Positions 51,990 through 64,000 of a stretch of DNA of 64,000 nt are shown here, one piece after another. The notes beneath the pieces are model-generated. The model was not told the origin of the DNA. It saw only the letters and a program-made list of their open reading frames with translations, and did no database searches. Positions within the stretch are counted from its first letter, which is position 1, and each line of letters opens with the position of its first letter. The stretch lies in NCBI RefSeq assembly GCF_048771995.1, contig NC_133024.1:27296001-27360000 (forward strand), given 5' to 3'. The position numbers and the translations under genes were made by a program. This DNA is from Taeniopygia guttata. Lineage: Eukaryota; Chordata; Aves; Passeriformes; Estrildidae.

Positions 51990-52210
51990 TAAAAGAGCTC
52001 TACAAAGAAATATGGCTATAGCTCAAGATCACACCTGGAATACTGTCCATGCATCAGGACCAGTAAAATGTCAACATCAGAAAAGAGTTCACAGAGAAAC
52101 AGCAAAAACAAAAACAAAAACAAACAAACAAACAAACAAAGACTAAGAAGTTGAGGTTATGAGCAAAGATTAAAAAGCTTGAAACATGTATAGCTTGGCT
52201 AAGTGACAGT
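51990..52210 (+). mobile_element. Diverged CR1 fragment, plus orientation
   Basis: CACACCTGGAATACTGTCCATG...CAGGACCAGTAAAATGTC follows the CR1 segment that encodes the HLEYCVQF region, and TTGAGGTTATGAGCAAAGATTAAAAAGCTTG fits the next part. An (AAAAC)n/(AAAC)n expansion interrupts the copy at 52096-52139. Confidence 0.55.
52096..52139 (+). repeat. (AAAAC)n/(AAAC)n microsatellite
   Basis: CAAAAACAAAAACAAAAAC changes to CAAACAAACAAACAAAC, a compound tetra/pentanucleotide repeat inside an old CR1 copy. Confidence 0.92.
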
Positions 52211-53959
52211 TACCATCTCTGAAAGTTTGTTTTCCTGCATCCCAGCCCTCCATCTGACCATTTTCTCAGAGCCCGGAGCTGTCAGCATATGATCAATTAC
52301 CTCCCTGACCTTCCCAAAGAATTCCACCATATTCAGAAGTAGATCAGCAATGTTTTATGTGAAAATGCTTGCTACATGCCAAGTTGCAAGAGCATGCAAG
52401 ACCGCTCAACTTATAAATGAGGGTTCCCCCCCACCACACCAAATACAATACAAATCCTCAGATTCTGTCCTGTGGCAGGATAATCAACTTCATTATGTCT
52501 GTGGCTGCATGATTTTTTTCCCTGCTAAATTTTATGAGCAACATCTATAACTTAGCAGGAAGAATTTATTTACTGATGTAGTCTGTTTTCTTTTCTGTGA
52601 ATCTCTTACAAATGTGTGTGGGAGAAAAAAAAAGTTATACAACTATTAAACCACACAAAATGGCAGTAAAAGTCAAGGCCAAGTACCATTACTTTTAACT
52701 ATTAAAAAAAGGACTTCGAATTGACTTAATTAATTTTGACTCAGACTTCAGAAAAATTAATGAGAAAGCGTTTCCAAGTGGAATAGGACTTCATCACTTT
52801 TAAGCATGATCTATAACTCAGAAAAGCCTAGACTATTTATTTGTAAATTTGCTGAAAAATTCTCTTTTCTTCTAAAGTAAGCTTGTTTTTCAGATCAAGA
52901 CAATTTTCTTACCCAATATTAAGCGTTTGTGCTGACAGACAAGAGCAGCTTTGGGTTAGCTGCCATGCTAATTTCTCCTGCTCATATAAATGTCTACACA
53001 TTTAAGTCTTGATGGCAACCCCTTCACCCCATCCCAAATGTCTTCTAGACTTCTAGTACATTCTTGAGTCAGTTTCTAAGTGCTCTTGGAGAACCTCCAG
53101 CACAGGAGCTTCAAGGTAGTCACTTGAAGCAATGAAAAGCACACCACTTCTTCCAACAGCAATTCCAGCTTCCAGTCCTTGTGTTCCAGTCCTCGACCAC
53201 CCATGTGCCTCTTTTCTTCATTACACAAAAATGGAGTTATGATACTCAATCTCTCACTTGGCATTTGATCCCTTGTCTTCCTAGGAACTTACATCAGAGC
53301 ATTTCTCACCCCTCACAGAATCCACTCGCCTCCCACTAAGCTACTGCCTGGCCCAGGACTGCAGCCAGCCTCCTGTTAACATTGAGAAGGGCCAGGTGCT
53401 CTCTTGCAGGAGGCATTCAACATTCCAATGTGTATAAATGAGATGAAGTCTTATCGAAACTTGGGATTCACTAGACTTCAGAGCTGTACTTGTATTACTA
53501 CAGGTCTAGAGCAGCTGGTAGGCAATGCAACAACTACTTCACAAGCATAACATTTGTTTTTTGCTTCCTATGTTTCTTAACCAACTCAATAAGAAGTCAG
53601 GGAGGAAATAGTTGACCTACTGGGATCCCAGAACAGCTGGTTGTTTGTCAGAGCACATAACCTTTTTTCATGCCCGTATCTCTGCTCACTAAGTTCAAAT
53701 CCTGGTGCTCCTTCCCACAATTACTTCTCCCCACAGTACTGGTTGCTTACTGTTGTCCATTTATATGCCTGTTTAACAATAACTCTTCTCCACAGACCAT
53801 AATTCTTACAGCCCTACTCTCCATTTTCTTATCAGAAATTTCATCCCTCCAGTATTCTTTTCTTCCTCCACTTGTACTTTACACCCCTTGCTTCCCCAGA
53901 GAGCTCTTACATACAGCTCTTTATATACAGCTCTTACTGTAAGAAGGCACAGAGAATGT

Positions 53960-53992
53960 TAACATTATTACTATTATTACTAATTAAGTTAT
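53960..53992 (+). repeat. (ATT)n-rich tract
   Basis: Imperfect ATT/ACT trinucleotide repeat in WARS2 intron 1. Confidence 0.8.
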
Positions 53993-56900
53993 TACTGTCT
54001 TGACTCCAGTCACTTCATAAAAAATATGTTTTTTACCTGCATGGTTATAAAAGTTAAGAAATGTTATCGAGCACCAGAAATCCACTATGGACCCACATCA
54101 ATTAAAGTATCTTAGGTTGACCAAATTAAAGCATAGTGCAGAAACTTGCACATCTTCCAACTTCAGTCTAGTAAAAGACAGCATCACCTGACATGTCTCC
54201 ATGTTACTGCTTCTTTTCCCTGGGACTTGAAGCTGGTGCTACTTCAGTGCAGGAGCAGCTCTGCACTGGGGTAACTGTGTGTTATACCAGGCACAGGAAT
54301 TTCTGTGCAGTCAGCACAGATCAGCTCATGTGCCAACCCCTTGACCCAAAAGGTGCTGACACCCCGAGCCTGTGGAGAACAGCTTTGCCTAGAAACTTGG
54401 TTGGTCTCCAAGTCAGGCAGACTCAGTTCCTTTGCAGCTGCAGTCCTTGCTTCGAATATTTCCCCTAACATGTTCATTATCTGCCTTTTCAACTTCTCGG
54501 ATCACTGTCCAGTCTGTAGATAATGTTATTATGAACATATTGGATATATTGGCAAAATTGTGTCCCTTAATGTAAGTATAATACACTCAATACATAAAAA
54601 TGCAATAGTGATATTTAAACACTCAGTCTGAGAATGTTTTTCACCAAGAAAATACAAGACATCAGTGTCTCAGCATAAACTGTGTGTTCAAATTCTGTAC
54701 TAACTCCAAATATTCAAAGGCTAACAATAAGCTAATGAAAGGTAGGTTTGTTGCAATAGTATGTAAGTTAGCATCTGGTAACACACTACATGTTGAAAAG
54801 AAAACACACAATGTACAATGTTAAATGGACACAGTTTCATATAAAGAAAGAATGAAGTTCTCTATACATTAAAGAGAATACATGTGAAGGCAAGCATGGC
54901 ATCTTTAATGGTGCTTTGTATGTTCAAATGGTAAACAAATACTTACAAAAGGTTTGTTCAGTATAAGGGCAATAAATAGCAAGTGAAACATTAGAAACAA
55001 ACAGTAGCGCTATTATATTCAGCCTAAGCTCAGCAATTACTTAACCTGAAGTAGAGAATTCACAGAAATAAGTAAATCCAATAATGAAAACTGAGCTAGG
55101 CTGAACCTGAGTAAAGCATTAGCAAATCCATTACAAAGAACAAACCCATACTGGCTCCCAGCTGAGGGACCAGTTGACTTGAAGTCTTTCATCTTTAACT
55201 CCTTTGATTCCATTTAACAACATAAAGCACGAGAAGTTACAGCAAACAGGGTGGCATGAAATATTCCATTGTGTTAGCAGAAGTCTATATTAAAAAAAGC
55301 CCACACAAAACACCCTCAAATGAATCTTGGATTTCTTGCACTAAAAATATACAAAGAACATTGCTCCTTTGGAGAGAGTTTATGTTCCCTGTTTGTTCAC
55401 TCTGTGAGAAGCAGCGGGCAGCATAGCAGCATGGCAGGGGACTTCTGCCTGGTACCATGAAATCATGGGGCTGGAATGCACTTCAATGGAGAATTAGGTC
55501 AGGGGATGGGAGCTGTGTGCTCCAAAGTACTGGAGCTGGAAAAGGATAAAAACAAAAGGAGTGAAGACTTCCCAATGGAGCAGAGTGAAAGCCACAAGAC
55601 ATGCAGCTCCAGCCCACAGGCACTCACTCATTCAGACATCTGTAGTAAGCACAGTGTGAGCCTGCTGTTCATATGTTTAACTCTGTGTGGTGTGTGCACC
55701 TATGCCAGTAGTGCTGCATGTTAGTCCTCATGCCTGCTAGGAGTGCTGCATCTGACAGATGACTTAGCACCTACTATTTGTTTTCTCTCTAAAAGACCTC
55801 TGCAGGCCAATTCTAAACACCACAGTGTATTTCTCAGCTGCATCACGGAATGAAGCTTGGCCCCAAACCCATTAAGATTCAGGTGTTCTCTCACCTAACC
55901 TCCCTTTTGTCATGAGATTAACTGCTACTCCTTATAATGAAAAAATATCAACATCCAAGTGCTCTCAAATAATCAGGAATAAGCATTACATCCTTATCCC
56001 AGAGTAGGATGGTTAAAATCTGGTCCTGCCATCCCGTAGCATGGCCATATCCATTTTCAATGCAAAACAGGAAAGATGTCAGCTTCCAAAAATCCAATTC
56101 TACTCTCTGAGACCAAAGCAGAGCTTTTCTGAGTACGCAAGGTGAGCTACAACTGTCAAGGACTCAATTCAGCAGTCAAAACTACAATCATTCCCTATCA
56201 TGAGACAGATGCGCCAGAACTGGAAGACACACCAAAGCTGATTAAAGGAAAAGTCCATGCAGATCCAAGCATCCCATGTTACATTAAATTCTTGGTGTCC
56301 TAGCTATACATTTCATGTTTAGCTTTACGAATTCTGTCACTGCTGAACACAAGAATTTATTTACCTGTTGGATACACATATTTGCCTGGTACAGTCAAGG
56401 AAAAACTGCATCTCAAATATGTAGTAAAATCAGTCGTAAAACAGTTCCCCCCTTCACAAAGAGTTACAGAAATAAAATCAAGTGAAAGCATTCACAAAAT
56501 TTAGGTTTTCAGAATCTCTCTTCTGTACAACTCCACATAAATATTGCCATCACATGCTTGAAATGACAGCAGACAAGCTACTATTATAGGGTAACCTTAT
56601 GCCTATGCTTTGGTCTCTTTTGGATTTTAAAAACAGAAAAACGTAGCACCCATTCAAGGATGTAGGAGAAAGCTGCCAGTAAACAAACAATTCTCAGGAT
56701 TGTTTTCTCCTTTTATTTTGGCATAGGCATGTTATAAAATTACATAAAAGCATAATAAAAATGTGGCTGGTTGGAGTCCAGTTAAGATCTATTGTTTAAC
56801 ACAACAAACCATTAAATGATCACATTAATCCTGCCCTGAAAGTACAGAGGCGGTGCCTGTCAGCTTCTCAATCTACTCAGTCATGGGGGAGACAGACACA

Positions 56901-59900
56901 TCTTCAAAATCAAATTCAAAGGAGGCTTTGCTAATTATATCCTTGGAGTGACTGAAGGTAAGGACAAAGCTTTGGACTAACTAGTTTCTTTGGACTTTGT
57001 TAATGACTTTATCCCAGCAGCCTAACAGATGAGAGATAGGCTTATGCCTCCATCTATAATATATCTTCTAAATATTTTAATTTCTAAATAATAAAAAGGC
57101 TGACTCACAAACTCACACTGGGCTGAAACAAAAGCAAGAGATTTTAGACCCAAACCCCATAATGTTACAGAAAATTATGAAAGTATTACAAAAGCAGCTG
57201 CAACAGAAATCACCCCCCAAGCCACAGCGATGGTTACCATTCACATGCTATAGCATTTAGCTGCTCTGCTTTATTTGAACAGCCATTTACTTGGGGCAGA
57301 ACAGGTGAAGAGCCAAGTGAGATCCACAGCATCAGAGCTAATTCTAAACACAGGTGGTGGGCACGACAGAGAGAGCAGGAAGTCGACAGGAGAATCGCTG
57401 CTGACATGTAGGACAGGGAAGATTGATGGCTTCCCTCTCTAGTTTTCCCCACTGTGTAGGCATGCAGGGGGTGGGGGAAAGGGATGGAGAAGCTGCTGTG
57501 CTGGCGACATAACACACCACAAGGCTCCACAGCACCAGCGCTGATTAATGACACTGGAACGACTCAGGAAACAGCAAAGGATCATTCACAGACTTTGCTC
57601 TTCTTGTTATAATTTTATTCATGGGGATTCATTTTGCCCCAGCTGTCCCAAGCTGAAGCGAGTTCAAATTTGCCAGACGAAAAGAAAATGTGGAAGTCAA
57701 AGGGAAGAAAGAGCAGCATAAGCAAACACAGACATGCATACAACACAGAAACTGGAAAACTTGAAATTTCTAACAAGAAGAGCCTCTCAACAGGGATCAA
57801 AAAGGAAAGAAAAATAAAACCAAAACAACACAAGCAAAACCTTGCTCCAGCCTCAGAGACAAAAGAAATTCTTTGGCTGAAAAAAGTTACCAACTACTGC
57901 ATCTTTTGCATCTGTCTACAATTTATTTATTTCCCTTATTAATACTTTGTAACTTCAAAGCTCTGGTTGCTAAAAGAATACGCTCATCTGCTAACACTGG
58001 CTTAGCAAAACCTGTCTTGAGACAGTTATTAAGCAGCAAAATGAAGGGAAGCCAGACAAGTCAGATTTTAGTAGCTAAACCATAAATTTTAAAGCCTAAT
58101 TGGGACAATTTAGGTATTAATGTTGTTACAGAAAGAAAAAAAAATGAAGGAAAAGGGAAACTTAGGAGCAGTGTATGTATTACATACTTTGTTTCCTTTA
58201 TTGTTTTTAATGCAATTACTTCTCTGCAAACTTGCTGTAGAAAGCTTTAAACATGTTTATTTTGATCTGATAATTCAATGTACGTCAAATTCATCTGGTA
58301 CAAATGCTATTTCAACATGCTTAATTCTTAAAATGAGAGACTAAAGATCTAACATTAAATTAGAAATAAACATATTTATACCAGAGCAAGTTTTCAGATA
58401 AATAGCTTCTGAGTAAAGATTAACCCATTGCCCAGAAACAGAACTAAATTAAGATTTAAACAGAACTGCTTAGTATCCCTTTCTTGAATGTCAAATGCAC
58501 TCAAACTTCAGTAGGACTTTAATATTTATATTTCAAATGAAAAACACATTTGAAGGGGGAATATTAACAGCACACACTAACTCCACCCAATAAATTTAAC
58601 TCTGCCCTCTAGGGCTAGCACAAGAACTCAATGCAGCTGTGGCTGGGTTAGGCTGCCCTCTCACGCTGCCTTGGTACAGATGACTCAGCACATGGCTCCT
58701 TTCATGTGGCTGCCTGCATCCCACAAGTGGATTCTCTCATTTGCTTTATGAGCCCCACGTGCCACGCGGGGTGCTAATGACAGCTGCACTGCCAGAGCCC
58801 AGCGCTATCTCCAGCAGGCTGCCGCAGCTCTGCCGCCACACACCACAAGGTTCCTCTGGACCTCAGGCAGCCACGGACCCGCCTCTCCCGTGTGGAGTGG
58901 AACAGGGGATACAACCTCTGGTTAGGCACCTGGAGGCAGCCAGCAGCCTCCTGGCTCACAAGAGCTGGCCCCAGTTCTCTGCAGAGGCTTGGGACAAGAA
59001 CCTGTGCTAACATTTGTGCAGAGCTGGTGAAGGAACCAAGCACTGGGTCTGCATGCAGCCAACGGTGGTCACCAATCTTACCCTAAACCACAATCCCTTC
59101 CTTAGCAAGGACACAGCCTGGTGGTTTTTATTTTTCGTGCTGTGCTCCTTACAGTTCTCCACATCAACTTGAAGGACAGCATATTAGAGCTCCTCTTCAA
59201 AGCTGAGCCATAACCCAGCTACAGAACAGGTCCAATGCACACTGAAACATGCACTACTGCTGCACCTCCTAGGTTTCAACCGTGTGCACAGAACTACAAT
59301 TAATGGCCTCAGATGCTGCCTTATGCAACCTTAACCCTGATTCATGAGTCTCAAACCATTTACTTACCTTTTTAAAGCTCGGGCAACGAAGTTTCTCCAG
59401 TCAAACTATCTAACCATAATCATTAACTACAGGTCTTATCAGTCCATTTCACCCAGGGTAGGTGAAAGGCTAAAGGAATTTATAACAATATTTTTGGACA
59501 ATTACCACATAAGGAAGGTAATTAGTGCCTCAGTGACAGGAAACTGCAGCAGGAGCTAAGCCTGAACTATCAGCAGGAACATTTTGGCCAGGCAGGCAGG
59601 GCAGGAAGGTAAGGTCAGATTGGCACATGCTGCTTCCAAACCATCAGATAATGCACTCAATGCTCAAAAGCTGAGAATTTGAAAGTTCCAGTACTGCAGG
59701 CATTGCTTGGAAGAGGTGGCACCAGGGAAAAGGAGAGGGAGAACCTTTGCTACTCTGTGAAGAACACCATTAAGATATAAATCCATATAAAAAGTAGTTT
59801 ACTATTCACTGAACAATGCGGTTGAACCAGCAACAACTAAAGTTTTCAGGCACAGGTGCTTCCTGGAAGAAGTTCCCCATAGCACCCATCAGGTCTGGCT

Positions 59901-60019
59901 TGCTTCTGATCCATATGCAGCCCCACAAAGCATGGAAGCACCAGGCCATGGAACTCACAGAGGACCTTGTGTTCTATTCTGCGACCTCATGGAGTTATTC
60001 TGTATCAGTCAGCTCAACT

Positions 60020-61090
60020 TCAGTTCCTGGAAAGATACAGGAACAAATAATGAACTTTGAAGAAATTACAAAAATAACAGAAGACAGCAGTATTTCTCAA
60101 GAACTAGTGCCTCTCAAAAACATTGATAGCCTTCCATAGCACAAGAGATGCTAGAATGGAAATTAAATACTAAAGGTTATATTCTACTTTTCATTAACTT
60201 CCAATACCATCTCAGCTTCCAACAAGCTAGAGAAATAGCACCTCAAATACAATATTATATGCCGGGGGTGAAACTGGAAAGAAAAAAAAAATAAAATCTG
60301 AAAACAGCACTTATTGATGACTTACAGTGGTTGGGGAAGGATATATCAAATACAGTTTTTAAGGGTTTTGTGCTGGGTCCAGTATTATTTGATATTTTCA
60401 TATCTCAAAATAACAAATTATAGATGATAAAATGGAGTATTCATTACATCTGCAGACAAGTTAGAAGAGTGATAAGGGCTCAAAATAATCTTGAGAAAGC
60501 AAAGAAATGGTCTGAAAAAACAGAATGCTATTTACCAGGCAAAAGTACACAGATTTGTACAGAAAAGTCTACTCAATCACACAAACACAGGAAGGAGGCA
60601 CAGGCAACACAGGCAAACAACTAAAGAACAGGGTCTGGGGTTTGTAATAGTTTAAAAGGTGAGCATGAATCATTATCATGGAGCTGCAAAACCACCACAT
60701 TTATAAACTACACCCAAAATTGCACAAGAATATATAAATAGGATGAAAACCTAGGAGACAGAAACAATTTGCTTATTTTACTCAGGATGAGGATGACCTC
60801 AAGCTGCAGAACTTGAATACTTTTAGGTCCAGCATTTCAAAAGAATGGTTAGGAAGAGGCCATAGAAGTTTAACCAAGTCCAATTAATGACCTGAATAAA
60901 AAAGACTACAGAGGAAAGTCCAAAGTGTTTTTAGTCCAGTGGAAGGAAGACTATGAAAGTAAAAGGTGTTAAACAATGAGCTTAAGATGAAGTAAGAAAG
61001 ATTCAGACCAGATGTAAAGAAAAGTTTCCTAGAGTAAGAAAAGAAAGCATTTCAGAAAAGTGCTTAGAGAGGTTTTTTATTAAAAAAAAA
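60020..61090 (+). mobile_element. Ancient CR1 copy, plus orientation, about 1 kb
   Basis: In order along plus: TCAGTTCCTGGAAAGATACA with GAACAAATAATG, then GTGCTGGGTCCAGTATTATTT with GATATTTTCAT (reverse-transcriptase VLGPVLFNIFI region), ATCTGCAGACAAG (decayed FADD box), AATCTTGAGAAAGCAAAG then AAATGGTCTG (LEKWS region), and near the 3' end AATGAGCTTAAGATGAAGTAAG, AGATTCAGACCAGATGTAAAG and TTTCCTAGAGTAAG. Gaps and stop codons throughout show a long-dead copy. It is the most complete CR1 in the window and still spans part of the polymerase and the 3' UTR. Confidence 0.75.
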
Positions 61091-64000
61091 TAGAAAAAAA
61101 GGGAAAAGGTCATATGTTGATAAAGATGTAAGGGCACTTTATTTTGGGCCATGTGAAACACCAGAGCACCCCAAACAGGGTCTCTTCTAGTCCTCTGAGC
61201 CCATAACGTTACATAAGCGCGATTAAAGTCAAAGTGAGATGACCAAAGAGGATGGAAAAGGAATCAGAATTTTATTTAGATAGATTAGATCTCATGGTAT
61301 TGCAAGTTCTTCTAACTGCATTCATCGAAAGTGCAAGAACTGAGGACTTTTCACTGATAGCAGCTGAACACTGACAAACTTTCAAAAACCATTCTGTGTT
61401 GTTGAAAGATGGTAAGTACAAGTTAACATTTAACACCCATAAACTGGTACATGCCCACATTTAGAAATGTACATTGCTCAACAGAATAAATGTAATAGCA
61501 ACAAGTGAACAATTCACATTTATTTTGCTACAAGAAACATGCAGAACTGTCAAAATGCAGTGAAAAGTCTGTATTTCTAAATTACAGAACATATGAATAT
61601 AGATATATTAAAGGTTGCTGAAATTTTACTATATTACACTATTCTAAGTACTAAAACCTTAACAATCTTGAAGCAAAACAAAACAGAAGGCAAAAGAATA
61701 CCCCCACAACTAAATACTTCCCTCACAAAGAAATTAGAGAAGTTTTATGTTTTTGATCGCAGTGGTATCCAAATCTCTTAAAACCATCTGATTGCTCTTG
61801 CTCTTTCTCTGACCTCTAGCTGGAAGAGATTTTATTGCAATTTTTTATGTATTTTCTTCAAGTGAGGAGTCAGCTTGCTACTAAGATTACCCTATGGGAT
61901 ATAAACAAAGAATATCAACTTACATCTAGAAGGATATTTTTTAAAAAATACTTTTTGTTTGGAATTACTATGTTTTTTCAGAATATTGTCCTAGAAACTC
62001 AAAGAGTAGTTCATTTCCTCTCCATTATTTTATTTGGCAATTTCCTGTAGCACGGAAAAGTTGGCTTTGTTTCACATGGGGCCAAAATTAACACAGCTGT
62101 TCAAAAACTTTCACCTTGTGGTCACAGCATGAAATTCATCTCAGGTGAATAGAAAAGTTTTAAAACCACCTGATGGATGTTGAGAAGCTTTAGAATGTGG
62201 AAATCCCAATAAATTTCCTAATGATGCACAATGAAAGTGCTACGGCTGGTCCTCCTTGTCTGTGCTAGAGAGACTTCCATAAGTTTAAGTATTTTAGACA
62301 TAATAATCACACTTGCATAAGAGGCTTCTAGAGAATTAAAAAAACTACAGACTACATTAACAACAACAACTACTGCTGTTATCAGCACAGGCTAGTCCTG
62401 AAATCACCAGGCTGATCTATTTCCACAAAAAGGACAAACAACAGATGAGCAATGGATGAGAGGGACAAACACAAGTGTTCATTTGTGCTCTGGTCAAGAG
62501 AATGTAGCCAAGTGAGATAAGAATGGTGACAGCAAGTTGTGACTTGCTTGTTAGACAGCTTGAGCCCAGAAACATCAAATGAAAAGTTGCCTAGTTTGTG
62601 TGTGACACCCACTGCTTTGCTTGTCCTAAAGAGGAGATGAAATATTCCTTGCTAACTTATCTGTATTATTGAAACTGGCCCACAGAAAGCCAGGCAAATC
62701 ACCAACTCCCAGTTTGGATGTACCCTGTGGAGTATATAAGTGTAAAAAAACCCAAGTGTTTTTACTGTTAGTACTCCAGAAATGCACAATACTCCATTTT
62801 CTTTAGGTACCGGCAAGTATTCTGAATACTGGAGACTTACAATGTTGCATGGTCAACATAAGAATGTCCCATTGGAGGGAGTGACAGCACCTCTGGCTGT
62901 TGTGACCTGGCTTAATGCTTCTTGATGAGCAAGAGTCAGAGTGCTGACATGGCTTTAACCCTGCAAAGATCTAAAATGTAGATATCATAAAAAAAAGTAC
63001 CCAACAAAACACTCTAGTGGAACTGCATGAAGAGCAGAATGTGAACTTGACTGCAGAAATTACATGGGCTAATTTGTTGCCAGCAGAGATGCAAAATGAG
63101 ATTTGGTCAGGAATTCAGAGGGCTGGACCCCTCATTCCCTTTACATAAGCAACAAAGAGGCTTTGAAATGTTTGAAACTGTTTTGTTCTTCCATGCAAAC
63201 GGAAAGCACCCTATGGATGCCTATTAAGTAAAGTCTTTCCACATCTTGGCAAGTATGTGATTTCAAGAAAAATATTTGCAAATGGGTAACCCAGTTCAAG
63301 AAGAAGTCAAAGACCACCTTTGACAGAAACTTTGACGTAGCTATATAAAGATTATATTTAGGAAGGGTAGCATAATGTGGTTCTGTTGTTAAAACTTTGT
63401 ACCTCCCCATATTTCTTTGCTGTTTTTCTTGTAAAAAGCAATGCTGGTAAGCAGAGAGGTGAATGCCCATGAAACGTAGGATTAAGGCAGAATCCATGAA
63501 AAGAACATCTCCTGACTGTTGGATACAGACAAGACAAGCCATTTAGCAATCTCACTGCCAAAGGACAGGGATATTGGAGCATCCACAAGTGTGAAAACAA
63601 ATGACAACAACAGCTGTTATGTGGATGTCAGGTGAGATCATCAGGAAGCCTGGAATCTTTTACTAACATGGAAACGCTACTATATCTTTCCCAAGGTACA
63701 GCTATCACACACAGATTTCAAAGTCAAAACTGTGCACCTGGCAAAAGGAAAAGATGATGGTGAGACTAGGAAGTTGTGAAGACATTTGCAATTCATTCTT
63801 TTTTAATGCTGTCCAACAACCTTCAAATGAGATTAACAGGTCAGCCAGACTCTGCGGACGACACTATGCAGACCAATATACAGTAACTAATTGTTACAGA
63901 GTGTATGTGATCAGAAACAAGGATGGGATTCAGAACAATGCATGTTCCATCTGTCAGAATGGAGAATGCATGCAATTTCATCTCCTTTCAGCTTCTGAGT

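Larger units (their letters stand above)
51371..64000 (-). other. WARS2: WARS2 intron 1 (3' part)
   Basis: From the acceptor of exon 2 to the right edge there is no CpG island and no peptide resembling the WARS2 targeting sequence, so exon 1 and the promoter lie beyond the window and intron 1 exceeds 12.6 kb. A long first intron also occurs in human WARS2. The stretch holds CR1 fragments near 51990-52210 and 60020-61090 and low-complexity tracts. A GC-richer patch at 58740-59060 carries no recognised feature. The remainder is plain AT-rich intron. Confidence 0.8.

Noticed and set aside
58596..58660. CTGCCCTCTAGGG and CTGCCCTCTC as CTCF sites
   Set aside because: They share part of a CTCF-like core but diverge at key flanking positions, so they are too weak to list.
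58741..59060. GC-richer patch with an 89-codon frame as WARS2 exon 1
   Set aside because: No similarity to the WARS2 N-terminus, low CpG density, and the best frame is on plus, the wrong strand.

Overview
The window is nuclear DNA from an amniote, most probably a bird. Two vertebrate genes lie in the same orientation on the minus strand, and every dispersed repeat I recognise is a CR1 LINE, including a copy whose 3' end carries the TTCTATGAT-type tail typical of avian CR1. I see no Alu, L1 or other mammalian repeats. The species cannot be fixed from the sequence.

Layout from left to right. (1) 1-7192: 5' part of the first intron of TBX15, with a pentanucleotide microsatellite and two GC-rich islands. 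(2) 7193-7394: first coding exon of TBX15 (minus strand, 67 codons plus one base), followed at higher coordinates by its probable 5' UTR and core promoter (about 7395-7900, with a pair of CCAAT boxes, an A40 tract and a minimal upstream ORF). (3) About 7900-24780: a broad run of CpG-rich blocks with no convincing protein gene, ending abruptly in a GCCGG repeat and a good CTCF-like motif. This looks like the regulatory domain of a developmental transcription factor. (4) 24780-33063: AT-richer intergenic DNA with CR1 copies, then the 3' UTR of WARS2. (5) 33064-51370: five exons (equivalent to human exons 2-6) of WARS2, mitochondrial tryptophanyl-tRNA synthetase. They join in frame into 330 codons with a HIGH-type motif, GEDQ and KMSKS all intact. 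(6) 51371-64000: first intron of WARS2 with old CR1 copies; exon 1 lies beyond the window.

The two genes are not known to work together in one pathway. WARS2 charges mitochondrial tRNA(Trp), and TBX15 is a T-box repressor of skeletal, muscle, adipose and skin patterning. The conserved TBX15-WARS2 neighbourhood is nevertheless well known in human genetics because variants in it associate with body-fat distribution, so the intergenic regulatory DNA is of interest.

No new multi-gene system is evident. The most useful leads are a strong splice donor 2.4 kb upstream of the TBX15 exon (possible alternative first exon), a start-stop uORF in the TBX15 leader, a sharp compositional boundary with a CTCF-like site, a recurring 11-mer in the GC-rich domain, and a possible cryptic exon inside a WARS2 intron.
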